A stretch of DNA of 64,000 nucleotides from Escarpia spicata (Eukaryota; Annelida; Polychaeta; Sabellida; Siboglinidae): positions 16,495,770 through 16,559,769 of the forward strand of contig OZ023209.1 of NCBI GenBank assembly GCA_963995525.1, read 5' to 3'. The notes under the pieces were generated by a model that was given only the letters and a program-made list of their open reading frames with translations, did not search any database and was not told the origin of the DNA. Within the stretch, counting starts at the first letter, position 1; each line of letters starts with the position of its first letter. Both the position numbers and the translations under genes were made by a program. Of the stretch, positions 37,726 to 50,204 are shown in pieces.

Positions 37726-37950
37726 TATAGTAAATATCCTGTATGCAAGATACCTGTACATACTAAAGAGGAAGTCATTAATTATTATATGCAACTTCAT
37801 ATTTCTGAGTTTCAAAATACTCATTGGTGACTGATTATGTGACTGACATGTGTAATGAATGTAATTGTTCATTAAAGATTTTATGACGGTGTACTACTAT
37901 TGGAGTACTCCAAGCATTTCATTTCTGATCATTTAGCGTTGCACTATGGG

Positions 37951-38053
37951 CACATTTAAAATTTATTGGCAAAATCTTATATTAAGAATATATATATAAT
38001 ATATGTATATATATTCTTAATATTAGATTTTGCAAATAAATTTTAAATGTGTC
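37951..38053. repeat. Imperfect palindrome (hairpin or MITE-like)
   Basis: CACATTTAAAATTTATTGGC at the left pairs with the right end (GCAAATAAATTTTAAATGTG), with arms of about 48 bp around a central AT tract. It could be a very short inverted-repeat element or a local palindrome. Confidence 0.75.
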
Positions 38054-38267
38054 CAGAGTATATCTTGCTTAGCTGTCAGTTTTCAAAATCTTATTGTCAA
38101 TGATTTTGGTATTCGCATGACTAGCTTTACACTAGCGGTTTGATCAGCATAATCTCAATAGGTAAACAGTAAGACAGTAGTTAACACAGGACAAATCAAT
38201 GATTTTCACTATTTGGTTTTCTTACACAGCTGTGCATGGGAATATAATGACAATATGCCTCCTCAAG

Positions 38268-38269
<2 letters not shown>

Positions 38270-38322
<53 letters not shown>
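38270..38322. repeat. (AT)n microsatellite
   Basis: About 25 AT units. Confidence 0.95.
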
Positions 38323-38326
<4 letters not shown>

Positions 38327-38997
38327 ACCAATAAAACCATCGTGCTGAGTGATGCATGTCTGCCTGTCAACCAGTCTTCTTGCCACTTGGGAAACTGTGC
38401 TGTAGCACATATTCTCCATTTCACTAGGCATTGGTTTGCAGTGTCCATATTTATACCTAGTCGGAATTTAAAAAAAAGTTACACAAAAACAGCCACTATA
38501 ATTTTTTAAGTTGGGATCAAATGTTAGTGCACTAAGTTAATTGGCATCATACTTTCTAACATTACCAATGTCAGAGGGCACTCAATTGGACGATGCATGA
38601 ACTTAGACTATGAACTTGAATTCGCTCTTAGACTTACATGTCATTTCAATTTACGCACTGTGGTATCACATTTTGGCAGAAAAATATTTGTAACAACGAA
38701 ATCGAGGTGGGTCCGGATTCTACACATGTATACCCATAATAGTACCATCGTCTTGTCACATTTACTGCCACTGTTGTGTAGTTGTTTACACGTCGATCTA
38801 CACCGTCCTTGACCTTGTACTGCGTCATCGCTCGACAGACAGTTACTTTATAAACCCCATGACGAGTTGAATAAACATTTAAAAAAAATGGCCATGTACG
38901 AAGTCGATTCACAGCGATATTGTGGGTCCACTGCAGAGAAACCGCCTTGTGTTGACAATAATAACCAGCACTACCAACGCTGTTCTTCGAGACATAT

Positions 38998-39258
38998 TTA
39001 CGTAAGATACGCATTGTAGGCGATGCATTCGTCAATGCAATCGATTCGTTCATCTACGCATATTTGCAAAACCGGAAGAGGAAACGTCAAACCAGGACAT
39101 TGTCTTTGGAGGCATTGCAAGAACCTTTGGTCGCAAGCCATCAGGCAATATTCGTAGCGAGTCTTTTCAACAGCTCTGGCAACACAGGCGGACATAGCTA
39201 ACATCACGGACATCGTAAGCTGAAAGGGAAACAGCATGCTGGAATAAGTTACTTTCAA
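38998..39258 (-). CDS. Cysteine-rich secreted peptide, copy 3
   Basis: The most complete member: an in-frame Met at 39,258 gives MKVTYSSMLFPFQLTMSVML, then AMSACVARA (a good signal peptide), then the seven-cysteine domain with exactly the copy-1 spacing (C-x3-C-x6-C-x4-C-PG-x10-C-x6-C-x3-C) and a short tail. One additional cysteine lies in the leader. The same CAG acceptor-like site as in the other copies lies at 39,220-39,222, so the first 13 residues may be intron-derived and the true start may be elsewhere. Frame intact; closest to copy 1 in the second half (PLPV(L/V)Q.CVD.R.DCI..C). Role unknown; secretion is inferred. Confidence 0.7.
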   Translation of the reverse strand: MKVTYSSMLFPFQLTMSVMLAMSACVARAVEKTRYEYCLMACDQRFLQCLQRQCPGLTFPLPVLQICVDERIDCIDECIAYNAYLT

Positions 39259-39404
39259 AGTACACTATGATATTTATGCCAACTAATACTAAGCCCTAGT
39301 TGCAGCCCTGCAGAATAGAAGTATACATGACTCATCAATTTTGACCCTGAACATACCACTGGATTAGAACTATGCAAACAATATGGACTTCACAGTAAAA
39401 TAAT

Positions 39405-39480
39405 ATTAAGTTCTTACATACCGCAGTATCTTGTCATTGGGACTACTCAAAGCGTTTTACCCTTCAACCAACGGGCGACC
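39405..39480 (-). repeat. 3' end of a SINE (same family as 50.2 and 51.3 kb)
   Basis: On the minus strand: AAAACGCTTTGAGTAGTCCC, AAGATACTGCGGTATGTAAG, AACTT. This matches the tails of the SINE copies (AAAGCGCTTTGAGCAGTCC..., ATATTGCGCTACATAAGAAC). 5' part missing; the large AC tract begins about 35 bp away. Confidence 0.65.
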
Positions 39481-39510
39481 GAAGCATTCATTCACGCAAC
39501 CGTTTTTTCG

Positions 39511-39697
<187 letters not shown>

Positions 39698-39742
39698 CAA
39701 TCACTGTCAGGTACGACTGCAACAAGTGGTTTCGCGCCCTAA

Positions 39743-40540
39743 TAGGCCCATCTTGACCTTGTACACGTCACTGGAGTGGGACAGTGATAAAGATATCGAC
39801 TTCGGATGAGACAAGCAAGAACCACTAGATCCAATCATGTTTGTTTACAGGTTGCCCTGTGTGTCGGACCACGTGTTGAAAATTGCCGCGGTTACCCACA
39901 TACAATTTGCAGATTGCCTTTAGTGAATAAAATAGATTAATTTGCTGATTCAGCAGACATACCGTTGGCTTAAAATTAACAATCTGCTTCGCGCTTAGCA
40001 ATACATATTTCTATTGGATTGATTCGACTGAAATTATATGTGTGCGAACCATTTGGTTTGCACGAACTATTTGTACTCTTCCGTTTTACTTACACAAAGG
40101 AAGGAGCCTGCATAGGGAGATTTTGGGGATTTGGCATGAGTCCCAACTGGTCCTGGTGGCAGATAGCAAGGGAAATCCGTAGAACGTAGCTATTTTCCGA
40201 TCGCAAATCAGACAATAAAAGCGGACACTCTCGTCATGTTATAATTGCAATTATGTGACGTGAATTACCGTAATATTTTGACCTGTTCCTGGTCCAGTCA
40301 TAAAAGTGTCTAAGCATGGCATACGCTATCCACAAAGTCGCTAAATACGAGTGGATGGGAATTTGACTTGTGACTTAACAAACACGTAAAAAAGTGGCCT
40401 ACTCACAAATGTGTCCATAACTTCTTGTGACTAACAGTTGACTCCGGTAAGCTGGCCTGTGTGCAGTGATCATAAGTTACGTTAAACGTTCGCCTTGCCT
40501 CTTCACTGCTATTAAAATGACGAAACACATGTCTATTTAA
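39743..40540. other. No supported gene
   Basis: Mixed-composition sequence without recognised coding or repeats. Confidence 0.4.
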
Positions 40541-40544
40541 GTGT

Positions 40545-42060
40545 TTGTATGTCATGAGTCTTGCATACATGCATGCATACGTGCACACATGCAAATATGC
40601 ACACCTCCATACATGTAGAAATGCACAAATGCATCAATGGACTTATAAGTATAGATATATGTATGTACATGCGTACCTGCTTCACATGCATACATGCAAA
40701 CATACATACGAAACATACAATACATATATGCATATATGCATATATATATATATACATACATACATACATACATACATACATACATACATACATACATACA
40801 TGAATGCATACATACACACATACACACATACACACATACACACATACACACATACACACATACACACATACACACATACTCACATACACACATACACACA
40901 CACACGTACATGCACACGCACACGCACACGCACACGCACACGCACACTCACACACACACACACACACACATACATACATGCATACATGCATACATGCATA
41001 CATGCATGTATGCATACATACATACATACATACATACATACATACATACATACATACATACATACATACATACATACATACATACATACATACATACATA
41101 CATACATACATACATACATACATACATACATACATACATACATACATACATACATGCAAGGCTTAACTTCACCCAGGCACACATATATCGATACACACAT
41201 CCGTCCGTCCGTCCATCTGTCACCTCTCCGTACATCCGTACATCCACATATATAAGTATAGATATATGTATGTACATGCGTACCTGCTTCACATGCATAC
41301 ATGCAAACATACATACGAAACATACAATACATATATGCATATATGCATATATATATATATATACATACATACATACATACATACATACATACATACATAC
41401 ATACATACATACATACATACATACATACATACATACATACATGAATGCATACATACACACATACACACATACACACATACACACATACACACATACACAC
41501 ATACACACATACACACATACTCACATACACACATACACATACACATACACACGTACATGCACACGCACACGCACACGCACACGCACACGCACACGCACAC
41601 GCACACGCACACGCACACGCACACGCACACACACACACACACATACATACATACATACATACATACATACATACATACATACATACATACATACATACAT
41701 ACATACATACATACATACATACATACATACATACATACATACATACATACATACATACATACATACGTACATACATACATACATACATACATACATACAT
41801 ACATACATGCAAGGCTTAACTTCACCCAGGCACACATATATCGATACACACATCCGTCCGTCCGTCCATCTGTCACCTCTCCGTACATCCGTACATCCAC
41901 ATATACATGCACACACATATACATATATACACACATGCGCACGCATACACGGAGACATACCTGCACGCATACACACACACAATACATACATGCATACATA
42001 CACAAATGCACTCATACACACATACATTAAAACATACAAACATATATTAATAAATACGTA
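40545..42060. repeat. Complex microsatellite block with a tandemly duplicated ~0.6-0.65 kb unit
   Basis: Two successive units (about 40,648-41,253 and 41,254-41,905) each contain, in order, GTATAGATATATGTATGTAC, TGCGTACCTGCTTCACATGC, (CATA)n, (CACATA)n, (CACACG)n, (CATA)n, and the unique end GCAAGGCTTAACTTCACCC...CCGTCCGTCCGTCC. They differ mainly in tract lengths. Very long open frames across the block are repeat artefacts. Confidence 0.95.
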
Positions 42061-42280
42061 CCTTTAACGTTCGCACGCACGTATATCAACACGCACGCAC
42101 ACACGTTCGTACATATAAAAAGGTAGTCACGTAAGTAAGACATACGTACACTTATGATAATTTATAAAAACGGACTGAGGCATAAAAACAGCACGTGACC
42201 GGATCAACCAATGTGAGTGAATAGGATGTCACGTCATGTCAGTATGACCTGAATTCGATATATATAGGCTAAATGCACTC

Positions 42281-42462
42281 TCAGTCCGTGTGTGTCGTAC
42301 ATTAGTGCCAGTTTAGTGTATTATTAAAAAAAATTTGAGGTTTTAGTCCGTCTGTGCCATAAATTATTGCCATTTTAGTCTATCTGTAAGTAAATTTTCA
42401 GATTTTAGTCCGTGTGTGTCGTAAATTATTGCCAGTTTAGTGTATCATTAGGTAAATTTTAA
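42281..42462. repeat. Three tandem copies of a ~62-bp unit
   Basis: Units share TTTAGTCCGT(G/C)TGTG(T/C)C, TAAATTATTGCCA and TTTTAGT(G/C)TAT. They lie directly upstream of a LINE 3' fragment and may be part of that element. Confidence 0.8.
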
Positions 42463-43190
42463 TCAATGAAAACAGGTTACGTTCGACTATATCATCGTCC
42501 TATATAACTCCAGTTCTAAAAGAATTACACTGGCTGCCAATCAAATGCCGAATCCAGTTTAAAATACTCCTTTATGTGTTCAGATGTCTGAACGGGACAG
42601 TGCCGCTATAACTTGCCAACCTGTTAACCAGTCACTGTCCGGGACGCACACGTTCATCTGAAAAAATGTTGCTTGAAGTTCCACGAACGAACCTGGTCAG
42701 TTTCGGGGACAGGTCCTTTCGTGTGATTGGACCTCGACTATGGAATGCTTTGCCCATTGCTATCAAGTGCAGCAGAACTCTGTCGGCGTTCAGAAAGACA
42801 CTAAAGACGCACATGTTCAAAGCTCAATACTGCTGACATTAAAAAAATTTCATTTGAGGACATTTTACTGCATATCTTACTTTTATACATTTTGAGTGCA
42901 TATATCAGTATTTATTTATGTATGAATGTGTGGCGGTATGTATGTATAGGTATGCATATATGTAAATAAAGTAATAACAGGTCTACTTGATAATGTATCT
43001 AATTTTATTTATTTATTTAATGAATACTTTTAATATAACTAACTTAATTTGTTCTACATTTATCTGAAGTTTCTTTGTTTGCAGTTTTTATAAGTATACA
43101 TTGAATTGCTTGATTGGATTTTATTGTACAGCGCTTTGTCATATTATGGATATTGCGCTCTATAAATATTAAATATTATTATTATTATTT
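42463..43190 (+). pseudogene. LINE ORF2 C-terminus and 3' end
   Basis: Reads SITPVLKELHWLPIKCRIQF, KILLYVFRCLNG, a stop in place of Y/P (VPL then stop at about 42,608), GRTRSSEKMLLEVPRTNL and RVIGPRLWNALPIAIKCSRT, ending at a stop at 42,835. The order (ITP.L..LHWLP...RI.FKI...... LWN.LP) is typical of Rex1/CR1-type LINEs. The 3' end carries AGCGCTTTGTCATATTATGG, ATATTGCGCTCTATAAATAT and an (ATT)n tail. The tail motif also ends the SINEs in this window. Confidence 0.75.
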
Positions 43191-43199
43191 TATGTATTT

Positions 43200-43930
43200 T
43201 GTGTTTTGTATACAGTTCATTGGATTCAGATTGCAACACTGAATAGACAATCCTTAGTTATAATCATGCATGTATTACTGTACCATAATTTATACAGATC
43301 CATATGATAAACGGCCTGGCCCTATTCAGTAGTACTATTTCGATGTCGGATTAACGTCTGGGCTTGGCTTCTACAAAGAGGCATACGCTTGGTAGAAAAC
43401 TTATCGTGCCGTTTCGTGACGTGTTCATTGAGCTCTTACGTTACCTGCCCGGTTGGTTAAGTATAACGTATTCGTGGCGTATGGGGAGGGTTGACCAGGG
43501 CCATCCTGGCTGCTCTTTTCGCTCTGCACTATTTAACGGAGTAGTTCAAGAAACGTGAGAACTAACACCACTGCCGTGTCAACACCCTTCACCAAATTGC
43601 CACGTGCTATAGCACCTGCTAGTAATATTGACATATATCGTGTAGGAAGCAGGCTACTAAGGCTAAGGCGGTCTACCCTCCTGATCAACATTTGTAGTGA
43701 AGAATAATTAATCTGCTAATGTATTATAACGTTTCACAGCATGTTTTCCCAGAGTATTGTCACACACCATAATTAGACATTACGTTTACAGTGAATTATA
43801 CTATCTGTGAACTTTAATGTTTCCCTTTGGAAGGAAATAGATGACATTTTAATAGTCCAGTGGCAGAACCCTATATTTTCTCCAAACCTTGTCATTTCTC
43901 CCTAAAATAATTGCTTTGCATTTTCGATTA
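43200..43930. other. No supported gene
   Basis: No coding motif or clear repeat recognised. Confidence 0.4.
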
Positions 43931-43939
43931 GTCCTTATC

Positions 43940-44510
43940 ATCTAGTAACAAAATACACTGGCTGTGGACACACCCGCTTGCCTTTTCTAGAATCCAACAT
44001 GGCCGACAAGATGGCCGCCGAAATGCTAGATATAACGTCTGAACGAATTGACTTAGGAAAATTATCTTGTAGTCTAGACATAGGTTTTCGGGAGCAAGGA
44101 ATCTATTTCTGAGGTTTTCATCAAGCTTGGTTAAGTTCTTATTGCAGAAACATCCAATATGGCTGCCAAAATGACTGCTGAAATGCCAAAACCCCTTAAA
44201 ATCCTGAGAGATATAGAGTGATGTTGTTGGTGTCAAAATCATGTTTTTCAGGATGCTAAGTTCATTGGGTATGTTTGGCGATGCATAGAAGATAAGGTCA
44301 TGTCAAAAAGGTCGAAATCAAGGTCATTTGAGGAAACCATTAAAATGTTTGAGCGTTGCAGATGTAGCAAAATCAATCAAAGCCTCTTTCATGGGGGTTT
44401 TGATGATGACGAATCTAAGTACCCACATCATCTGTACACCTGAAGATAAAAGTCACATGCTAAGGTAAAGGTCAAGGTCATTTGCCGTCCTAGAATCTAT
44501 AATGCCAGGT
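43940..44510. repeat. Probable dispersed non-coding repeat
   Basis: Contains AACATGGCCGACAAGATGGC / AACATCCAATATGGCTGCC pairs and several AAGGTCA(A/T) words, a style of sequence I associate with abundant interspersed repeats in marine invertebrates. Only weak internal repetition (about 44,000 versus 44,150) is visible. Confidence 0.3.
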
Positions 44511-44799
44511 AGGTAGACCATTAATAGGTCAAACTGTGTGATCTCTGACTCTTCAATACGCTACACGTGTCACAATCTCATCACCTTATTGCATTACATG
44601 AATCTGTGTCACAATGATAAACACGACCCGCAAAATGATGTATACGGAGTCATTTCTTCAATGCATACAGTGTGTGGGTGTGGGTGTGGGTGTGTAAATG
44701 TGATATTTTAAACTAAGTTATAGTAATTGATTTACATGATTACTTAGTGAATGCTTCATTTGAGCTGGTATTGTTGTAAAATACTTGTTTATATTACAA

Positions 44800-44935
44800 T
44801 TTTTTATGTATGAGTGCGTGAGGGTTGATTTTGTTTTTATGCACTGGAGTTGACGGCAGACGTACAATTTCTCAATGTTGGGATCAATAAAGTTGTATTG
44901 TAATGTATTGTATTGTATTTACTTTTATACCATCA
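44800..44935 (+). mobile_element. LINE 3' terminal fragment with TGTAT-type tail
   Basis: TTGGGATCAATAAAGTTGTA followed by short repeats TTGTAATGTATTGTATTGTA, a common LINE 3' ending (polyadenylation-like AATAAA plus a microsatellite tail). Confidence 0.5.
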
Positions 44936-44939
44936 TTTC

Positions 44940-46860
44940 CTGTCCGAGGTATAAGAATGTCCATAAAAGTTATAATTCACAAGATACCAAATTTCTTGTT
45001 ATTGTCCAGTATTAACACATGTCTTACAGTATAGGCGCATGCAAAAATGTGACATTTCTTCAAATATATGTTTTCATAAGGAGTAATCTTGTATTCCTGG
45101 TCGGCCAAAACTGGCTGTCTGAATGACAGTCCTCTTTGAAAATGCATCTGTAAGCGTATAATTTAAGCGGCATCCATATGGAATTGAAAAGTAGGCATGA
45201 CGGGTAGATTAGCATACAAGGTGTTAAGGATAAATGTGCAAAGAAAATTATCTGATGGGTATTTCTAATATTACCAATAACGAATGTTTGTTAATTGGCT
45301 GACGTTAGAAAGACTGTTGAGGAAAAATTAAAAATTATATGTGTTAAAAGATACTGTAACCAGTGACTACGAAAAAGATGAAACAATTATCATTATTATT
45401 GATCCATCTACTATATAGACGAACTTGTAAATGGGATGTCTTAGCTAAATAATAAACACTGGCATTCTTGTTTGATTCAATGGAAATCCTCAGTACACGT
45501 ACAATGTTAACAATATATAATAACGCATCAAAATTCAAATTGTCACCATAAAATGGCTGTTAAATACAAATACGAAACACAGAAAAAATTACAGTACCTA
45601 TGTGTTTTATATACTGAAAATGTGGTGGCGATCAATGACTACCGTGTTAACGGGAGTGGAGTGCTGTCATCTAGCGAGTATTGACGATAACACTCATACG
45701 TCATAAATACTTATTACTCATCTTGGGCGTCCCCTAAACAACTTCAAGCAAGATGGTTTGCTCTTGATGGGTCGTTGTGGACATTATTTGTTAAAGCCCA
45801 GACTAAGCCACTGGCTCGTTGTTATATGGAGGATGTCGATACACGAAACATCCAAATGATAAACACAAGCAATTGACCTATCCATCACATGGTCTGTTGC
45901 CTAGCAACCGCTCCGTCAAGCCATAAAAAATGGATGTCCAACACGTGTTGGGTCGGACATACCGTCGTACATTTTGAAGAAATGTTGTGTTTCTTTGTGA
46001 CAAAACTTAAGGCAATGTTTTAACAGTAACAACTGTTTGTGGGAATGTTTGATTTATGAGATGTTATGCAGCAATGGTAATGCAATTCACGTATGTAACC
46101 GTTATCAACATTAATGGCAAAGTTAGGCTTGCCTCAGTTCACGCACAACATTTTGGTTGTGACGTAGACAAACCGCAACATACTGGATACATCATTTACG
46201 GAGGCAAATCGCCTATTCACCGCAGCTTCCTGGGGTCTCATGCATGAACCGGGACAACTAATGGTGAAAGACAATGCCATTGTCGGAGACAATAAACGTC
46301 TGGACTTCTGCCGTCGCGAAGTTAGTATGTATGGACCGGACGTTACACCGAAACAATACAGACATATACTTTATCGTGATTGCCCGACGTTTGGTGTTGG
46401 GCTAGTTTTAGACGAGGGGATCCCGGGAAACCCAAATAGTTTTGTGAAGTACGCATGCGCCTCCCGTTTCTTCCTTCCGGGTAACATTCTTGTGTTTCTA
46501 GTTGATATAAACACGAAGCTTAGAAGAGTAATTTTAGTTACCCTGATTTTGCGTTGATCCTCATGTTTTACAATGTAATCGTGGATATAACAAGGAACGG
46601 AGTCAGACATTGACTCGCGTATTACTTTCCCTGTTCCTGAGGTATCTGTCAATGTGTCCTTTGAATCGTTTATGCCGTCTTAACAAAAACCTGGTTAAAT
46701 TCTTACGTAAGATAACTATATGGTAAATCTGAAACACGTATTCTAACATATTTCTGCAAACAAACTGTTAGAAAAGTTGTTCTGACTGAAGTACTTACGA
46801 AAACATCGACGAAATCCCATTGCAAATCTCGTAAAAGACACCTGCGTCAAAAAACGTGCG
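44940..46860. other. No supported gene
   Basis: A 105-codon plus-strand frame at 46,240-46,557 has no motif I recognise and no supporting neighbours. Everything else is short. Left unassigned. Confidence 0.4.
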
Positions 46861-46861
46861 T

Positions 46862-46975
46862 CCTGTAGCGTATTTCGTCTAAATACACTAGATATTGACA
46901 AAGCACGACATAACTACAATGTGGCGGAACAGGAACTACTTTTTATAGTCTCCAATTATGGATCATTATGCCGAT
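46862..46975 (+). repeat. 112-bp direct repeat, left copy (RNase H-like coding)
   Basis: Nearly identical to 48,799-48,910, same orientation. In frame it reads FRLNTLDIDKARHNYNVAEQ then ELLFIVSNYGSL, resembling the start of a Gypsy/BEL-type RNase H (NY.V.EQELL.IV). Flanks the Ty3/Gypsy fragment, which reads on the other strand. Confidence 0.75.
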
Positions 46976-47104
46976 ACAGAACAATAGTCTTTATGTTGTG
47001 GACAGATTTGACAGAAACCGGTGATAGTAGATAGGCAGGCCTGAGTATGCCCTCAGCTGGGATACATTCTCCGGTCTGGGCGCATTTACTGCATAATCGT
47101 TCTT

Positions 47105-48800
47105 CTAAAGCATTTTGTGGAGTCCCTCATTGTCGATTCGGTGTCCGCAGTATGTGATTTCGTCCTTGAAGAATTCACATTTCATTATTTTAGTTCTAAG
47201 ATTGTAGTCGCGTAAACGTTCGAGGACTCGGCACACGTTCGCTAGATGCTCCTGGTCAGTCTTCCCAGTAATGATGATGTCATCCAGAATAACGTGTGTT
47301 CCTGGAATGTCCTGTAGTATCTGGTCAATTGTTCTTTGCCAGATTGCAGGCGCAGATGCGACGCCAGATAACAGTCGGTTGTACTGAAACAGTATTTTGT
47401 GTGTGTTGATAGTAAAATACTTCTTTGACTCCTCCTCCATTTCGAGTTGCAGGTAACCTTGAAGGAGATCAATCTTTGTGAATTTCTCACCTGCACAGAA
47501 ATTTGCGAAGACATCTTCAATCCGGGGTAACGTATAGTGATCCACTTTCAGTTCCGGATTCATGGTGACCTTGAAATCACTGCATATTCTTACCGATCCA
47601 ATTGACTTAGGTACTGGCACGATTGGAATTGCCCATACACTCCAATGAACTTTTGTGATGATTCCTTCTTTCTCTAGATTCTCAAGTTCTGCTTCAACTT
47701 TCGGGCGTAGTGAATAGAGTATTTGTCTGGCCTTATGAAATGTTGGAGTTGCCCCCTCATTGGGATAAAGTTTCGCCTTGGGTCCCTGGATTGCTCCAAG
47801 TCTGGCTTGAAAGACTTCCTTAAGCTCCAACTTAATTGCATCCAGTTGTTCCTGCATACTCCCTTTATGCTTTGTTGCAGTGATGTGTTTGAGGGACTTC
47901 CAGTCTAGCTTAATCCTGTTAAGCCACTGGCGCCCAAACAATGCTGGTCCTCCCTTTCTGACCACATATAATGGCAAGTTTTGTTGCTGTCCATTGTACT
48001 CTACATCGACATGCACCAAAGAAATTGTGTCTTTAATTCGGGAATGTACTCATCAAGCAGTTGCTTGTTTATTACCGACATTGCCGAGCCTGTATCGAGT
48101 TCCACTTGTAATGGTTTACCATTTATTTTAGGATTTACCCAAATAATCCTGGTATCAGGCGATCGTAACAATTGTATGTATTTCCAGAGCAGTTACATAC
48201 TCAGCATCACTGTCATATACATGTTCAATCACGTGTACATGTTAGGAACCTGTGTCTTTCCCACCCGTACTGCCACGCGATGCATCTTCACCCTGGCAAC
48301 GTTGGTTTCCATGTGTATTGGCACGGCACGCTGGCTTGATATATCCTTTCTTTTTGCATTTATGACACCGTGCGTCTTTGAGTTTGCAATCTTTCGGGGT
48401 GTGGCCCGACCGTGCAAATCGATAATATGGTTTGCTATATTGCCCCTTTTAGTTTGACATGGCCTTTGTATACAGTCGTACCATTTCTGTGCTGCCCCAG
48501 CTCAGCAGCATCCTTTGTAGCTGTCTCCATGGCCACTGAAATTTCCACCGCACGATCAAACGTCAGTGTTGTTTCTGACAACAATCGCTTTTGTGTGCGT
48601 TCGTTTATCAGGCCACACACAAATCGGTCTCGCAGGATTCTCCCAAATTTTCTTCAAAAAGAAATTCATAATGTTCTGGCAGTTTTCTAATGTGTGCAAT
48701 ATATTGCGCAACACTTTTTCCCTCTAGTTGGTCTCTACTTTATTCTACCGACCTCTGCAAGTGGATTGACGAGTTCTTTAATTCATCCTCGTCGTCAGTG
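47105..48800 (-). pseudogene. Ty3/Gypsy gag-pol fragment (K02A2.6-like)
   Basis: From 48.8 kb down on the minus strand. The Gag C-terminus reads CGLINERTQKRLLSETTLTF, DRAVEISVAMETATKDAAEL. Two zinc knuckles follow: YYRFARSGHTPKDC, with the first two cysteines lost, and CHKCKKKGYIKPAC, with His replaced by Tyr. The retropepsin reads KPLQVELDTGSAMSVINKQL with DTG intact. The reverse transcriptase is a single 304-codon frame, 48,019-47,105: GPALFGRQWLNRIKLDW, EKEGIITKVHWSVWAIPIVP, RICSDFKVTMNPELKVDHYT, KIDLLQGYLQLEMEEESKKY, HVILDDIIITGKTDQEHLA, CEFFKDEITYCGHRI. The usual Y(L/I)DD is VILDD. Frameshifts separate Gag, protease and RT, and RNase H and integrase are missing. Confidence 0.85.
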
Positions 48801-48910
48801 TAGCGTATTTCGTCTAAATACACTAGATATTGACAAAGTACGACATAACTACAAGGTGGCGGAACAGGAACTACGTTTTATAGTCTCCAATTATGGATCA
48901 TTACGCCATG
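48799..48910 (+). repeat. 112-bp direct repeat, right copy (RNase H-like coding)
   Basis: Partner of 46,862-46,975. Reads FRLNTLDIDKVRHNYKVAEQ then ELRFIVSNYGSLRHV. Only a few substitutions separate the copies, fewer than expected if they were as old as the broken element between them. Confidence 0.75.
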
Positions 48911-48919
48911 TTTGACCTG

Positions 48920-50200
48920 ACACACATTTCCGAGTCGTGAGTATATCATAAATCTATGAAAATGTGAGTCAGTCAGTAACCTTTTTATAGTTACCTAGGC
49001 TAGTCTCAACTCACTCATGATGTATCATGGTGTCTAGTGATGTATAATATTTTCAATATGTTAAGGAAGTTCATGTCACTCGATTAACTAACTTTTCATC
49101 GACTCGACAACGCTGCTAGCGCTAATGGTGTACGGCATGCAATGTTCGCTAAGTAAACATTCCCTCAGATACTTTTATATAAAATATTTCCTTTGGTTTA
49201 ATGTTATATTAGTTATTGCTGTTCCACTAACATAAACATAACTGTTTACATTTGTATACGATATGACACATTTTAATCAAAACATCCCATGTAATAATAC
49301 TATTTTTAATGTCACATGAAACAGATAAAACAATTTATTAATAATATAAATTAGTTTTATACGTGCAATATAAGTATTACTGTTTATCTGCAGATTGTCT
49401 TGTTGTTTGCAATTTATTACAATCACACTGAACAGTGATTCATACATAAATGAGAAAGTAATTAAGTAACATAAAATTAATAATTATAATAGAGCTGTAT
49501 TGCATGTTAGCATTACATAATCCTAAACAAGAATAGCAAATTACAAGTGTAATCATTGTAAAGTATCAACAGTTTTAGATGAAGCTTCCTTATTGTTATG
49601 TGGTTTCCATAATACAAAATTATTCTAATAAGAATGCTCATTGGAAAATAATTGTATAGCCAACACACTTTATACTTTTATTATAATGATAATAGCACAT
49701 TAATGTTAATACATAAATCCAATTAAAAGTAATAACTGAACAGCAAATAGTTGCAAACGTCGTTATTATAGTTAAACAAATATGGTACATATATGTAAAC
49801 AAAGAATAACCAGTTTGTGTTTACAAATGCTGCGTTCAGGAGACTAGTGCAGCTGTCCATTATAAATATGTGGTCCATGTATGTGCATTAACTGTGCTAT
49901 GTCCATCACTTCGTCTCAATCTTTCCATTTGATGTGTTCACGCATCAGTAATTAATTAACACAATAATCAGTTCTGGTTTATTAACTCAACTTTGCTTTC
50001 AGTTGACACTGATCCTATAAATCCAAGTGTCCAATTTCCACTCCTGTGGTCAGTGATGATGCAATTGATTTCAACATATCTATGAGACTGAAAACATACA
50101 TACACACATGGTAGCTAGAAGAATTATTACAAACTTAAATTGTATGTTAAAGTGGAATGTAACGATAACTGTATCTATATTATATATTGAACCATTTATA
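48920..50200. other. No supported gene
   Basis: Strongly AT-rich with scattered stops in all frames. No motif or repeat recognised. Confidence 0.45.
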
Positions 50201-50204
50201 GTTG

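Noticed and set aside
40545..42067. Very long open frames (up to 457 codons) rich in His, Ile, Tyr and Thr, or Cys, Met and Val
   Set aside because: Artefacts of CATA/CACATA/CACACG simple repeats; no non-repetitive protein domain.
46240..46557. 105-codon plus-strand frame
   Set aside because: No recognisable domain, signal peptide or related copy in the window. Length is compatible with chance.
46862..48910. The 112-bp direct repeats as LTRs of the Gypsy element
   Set aside because: They look coding (RNase H-like) on the opposite strand, lack TG...CA ends and regulatory signals, and do not lie where LTRs of the gag-pol fragment should be.
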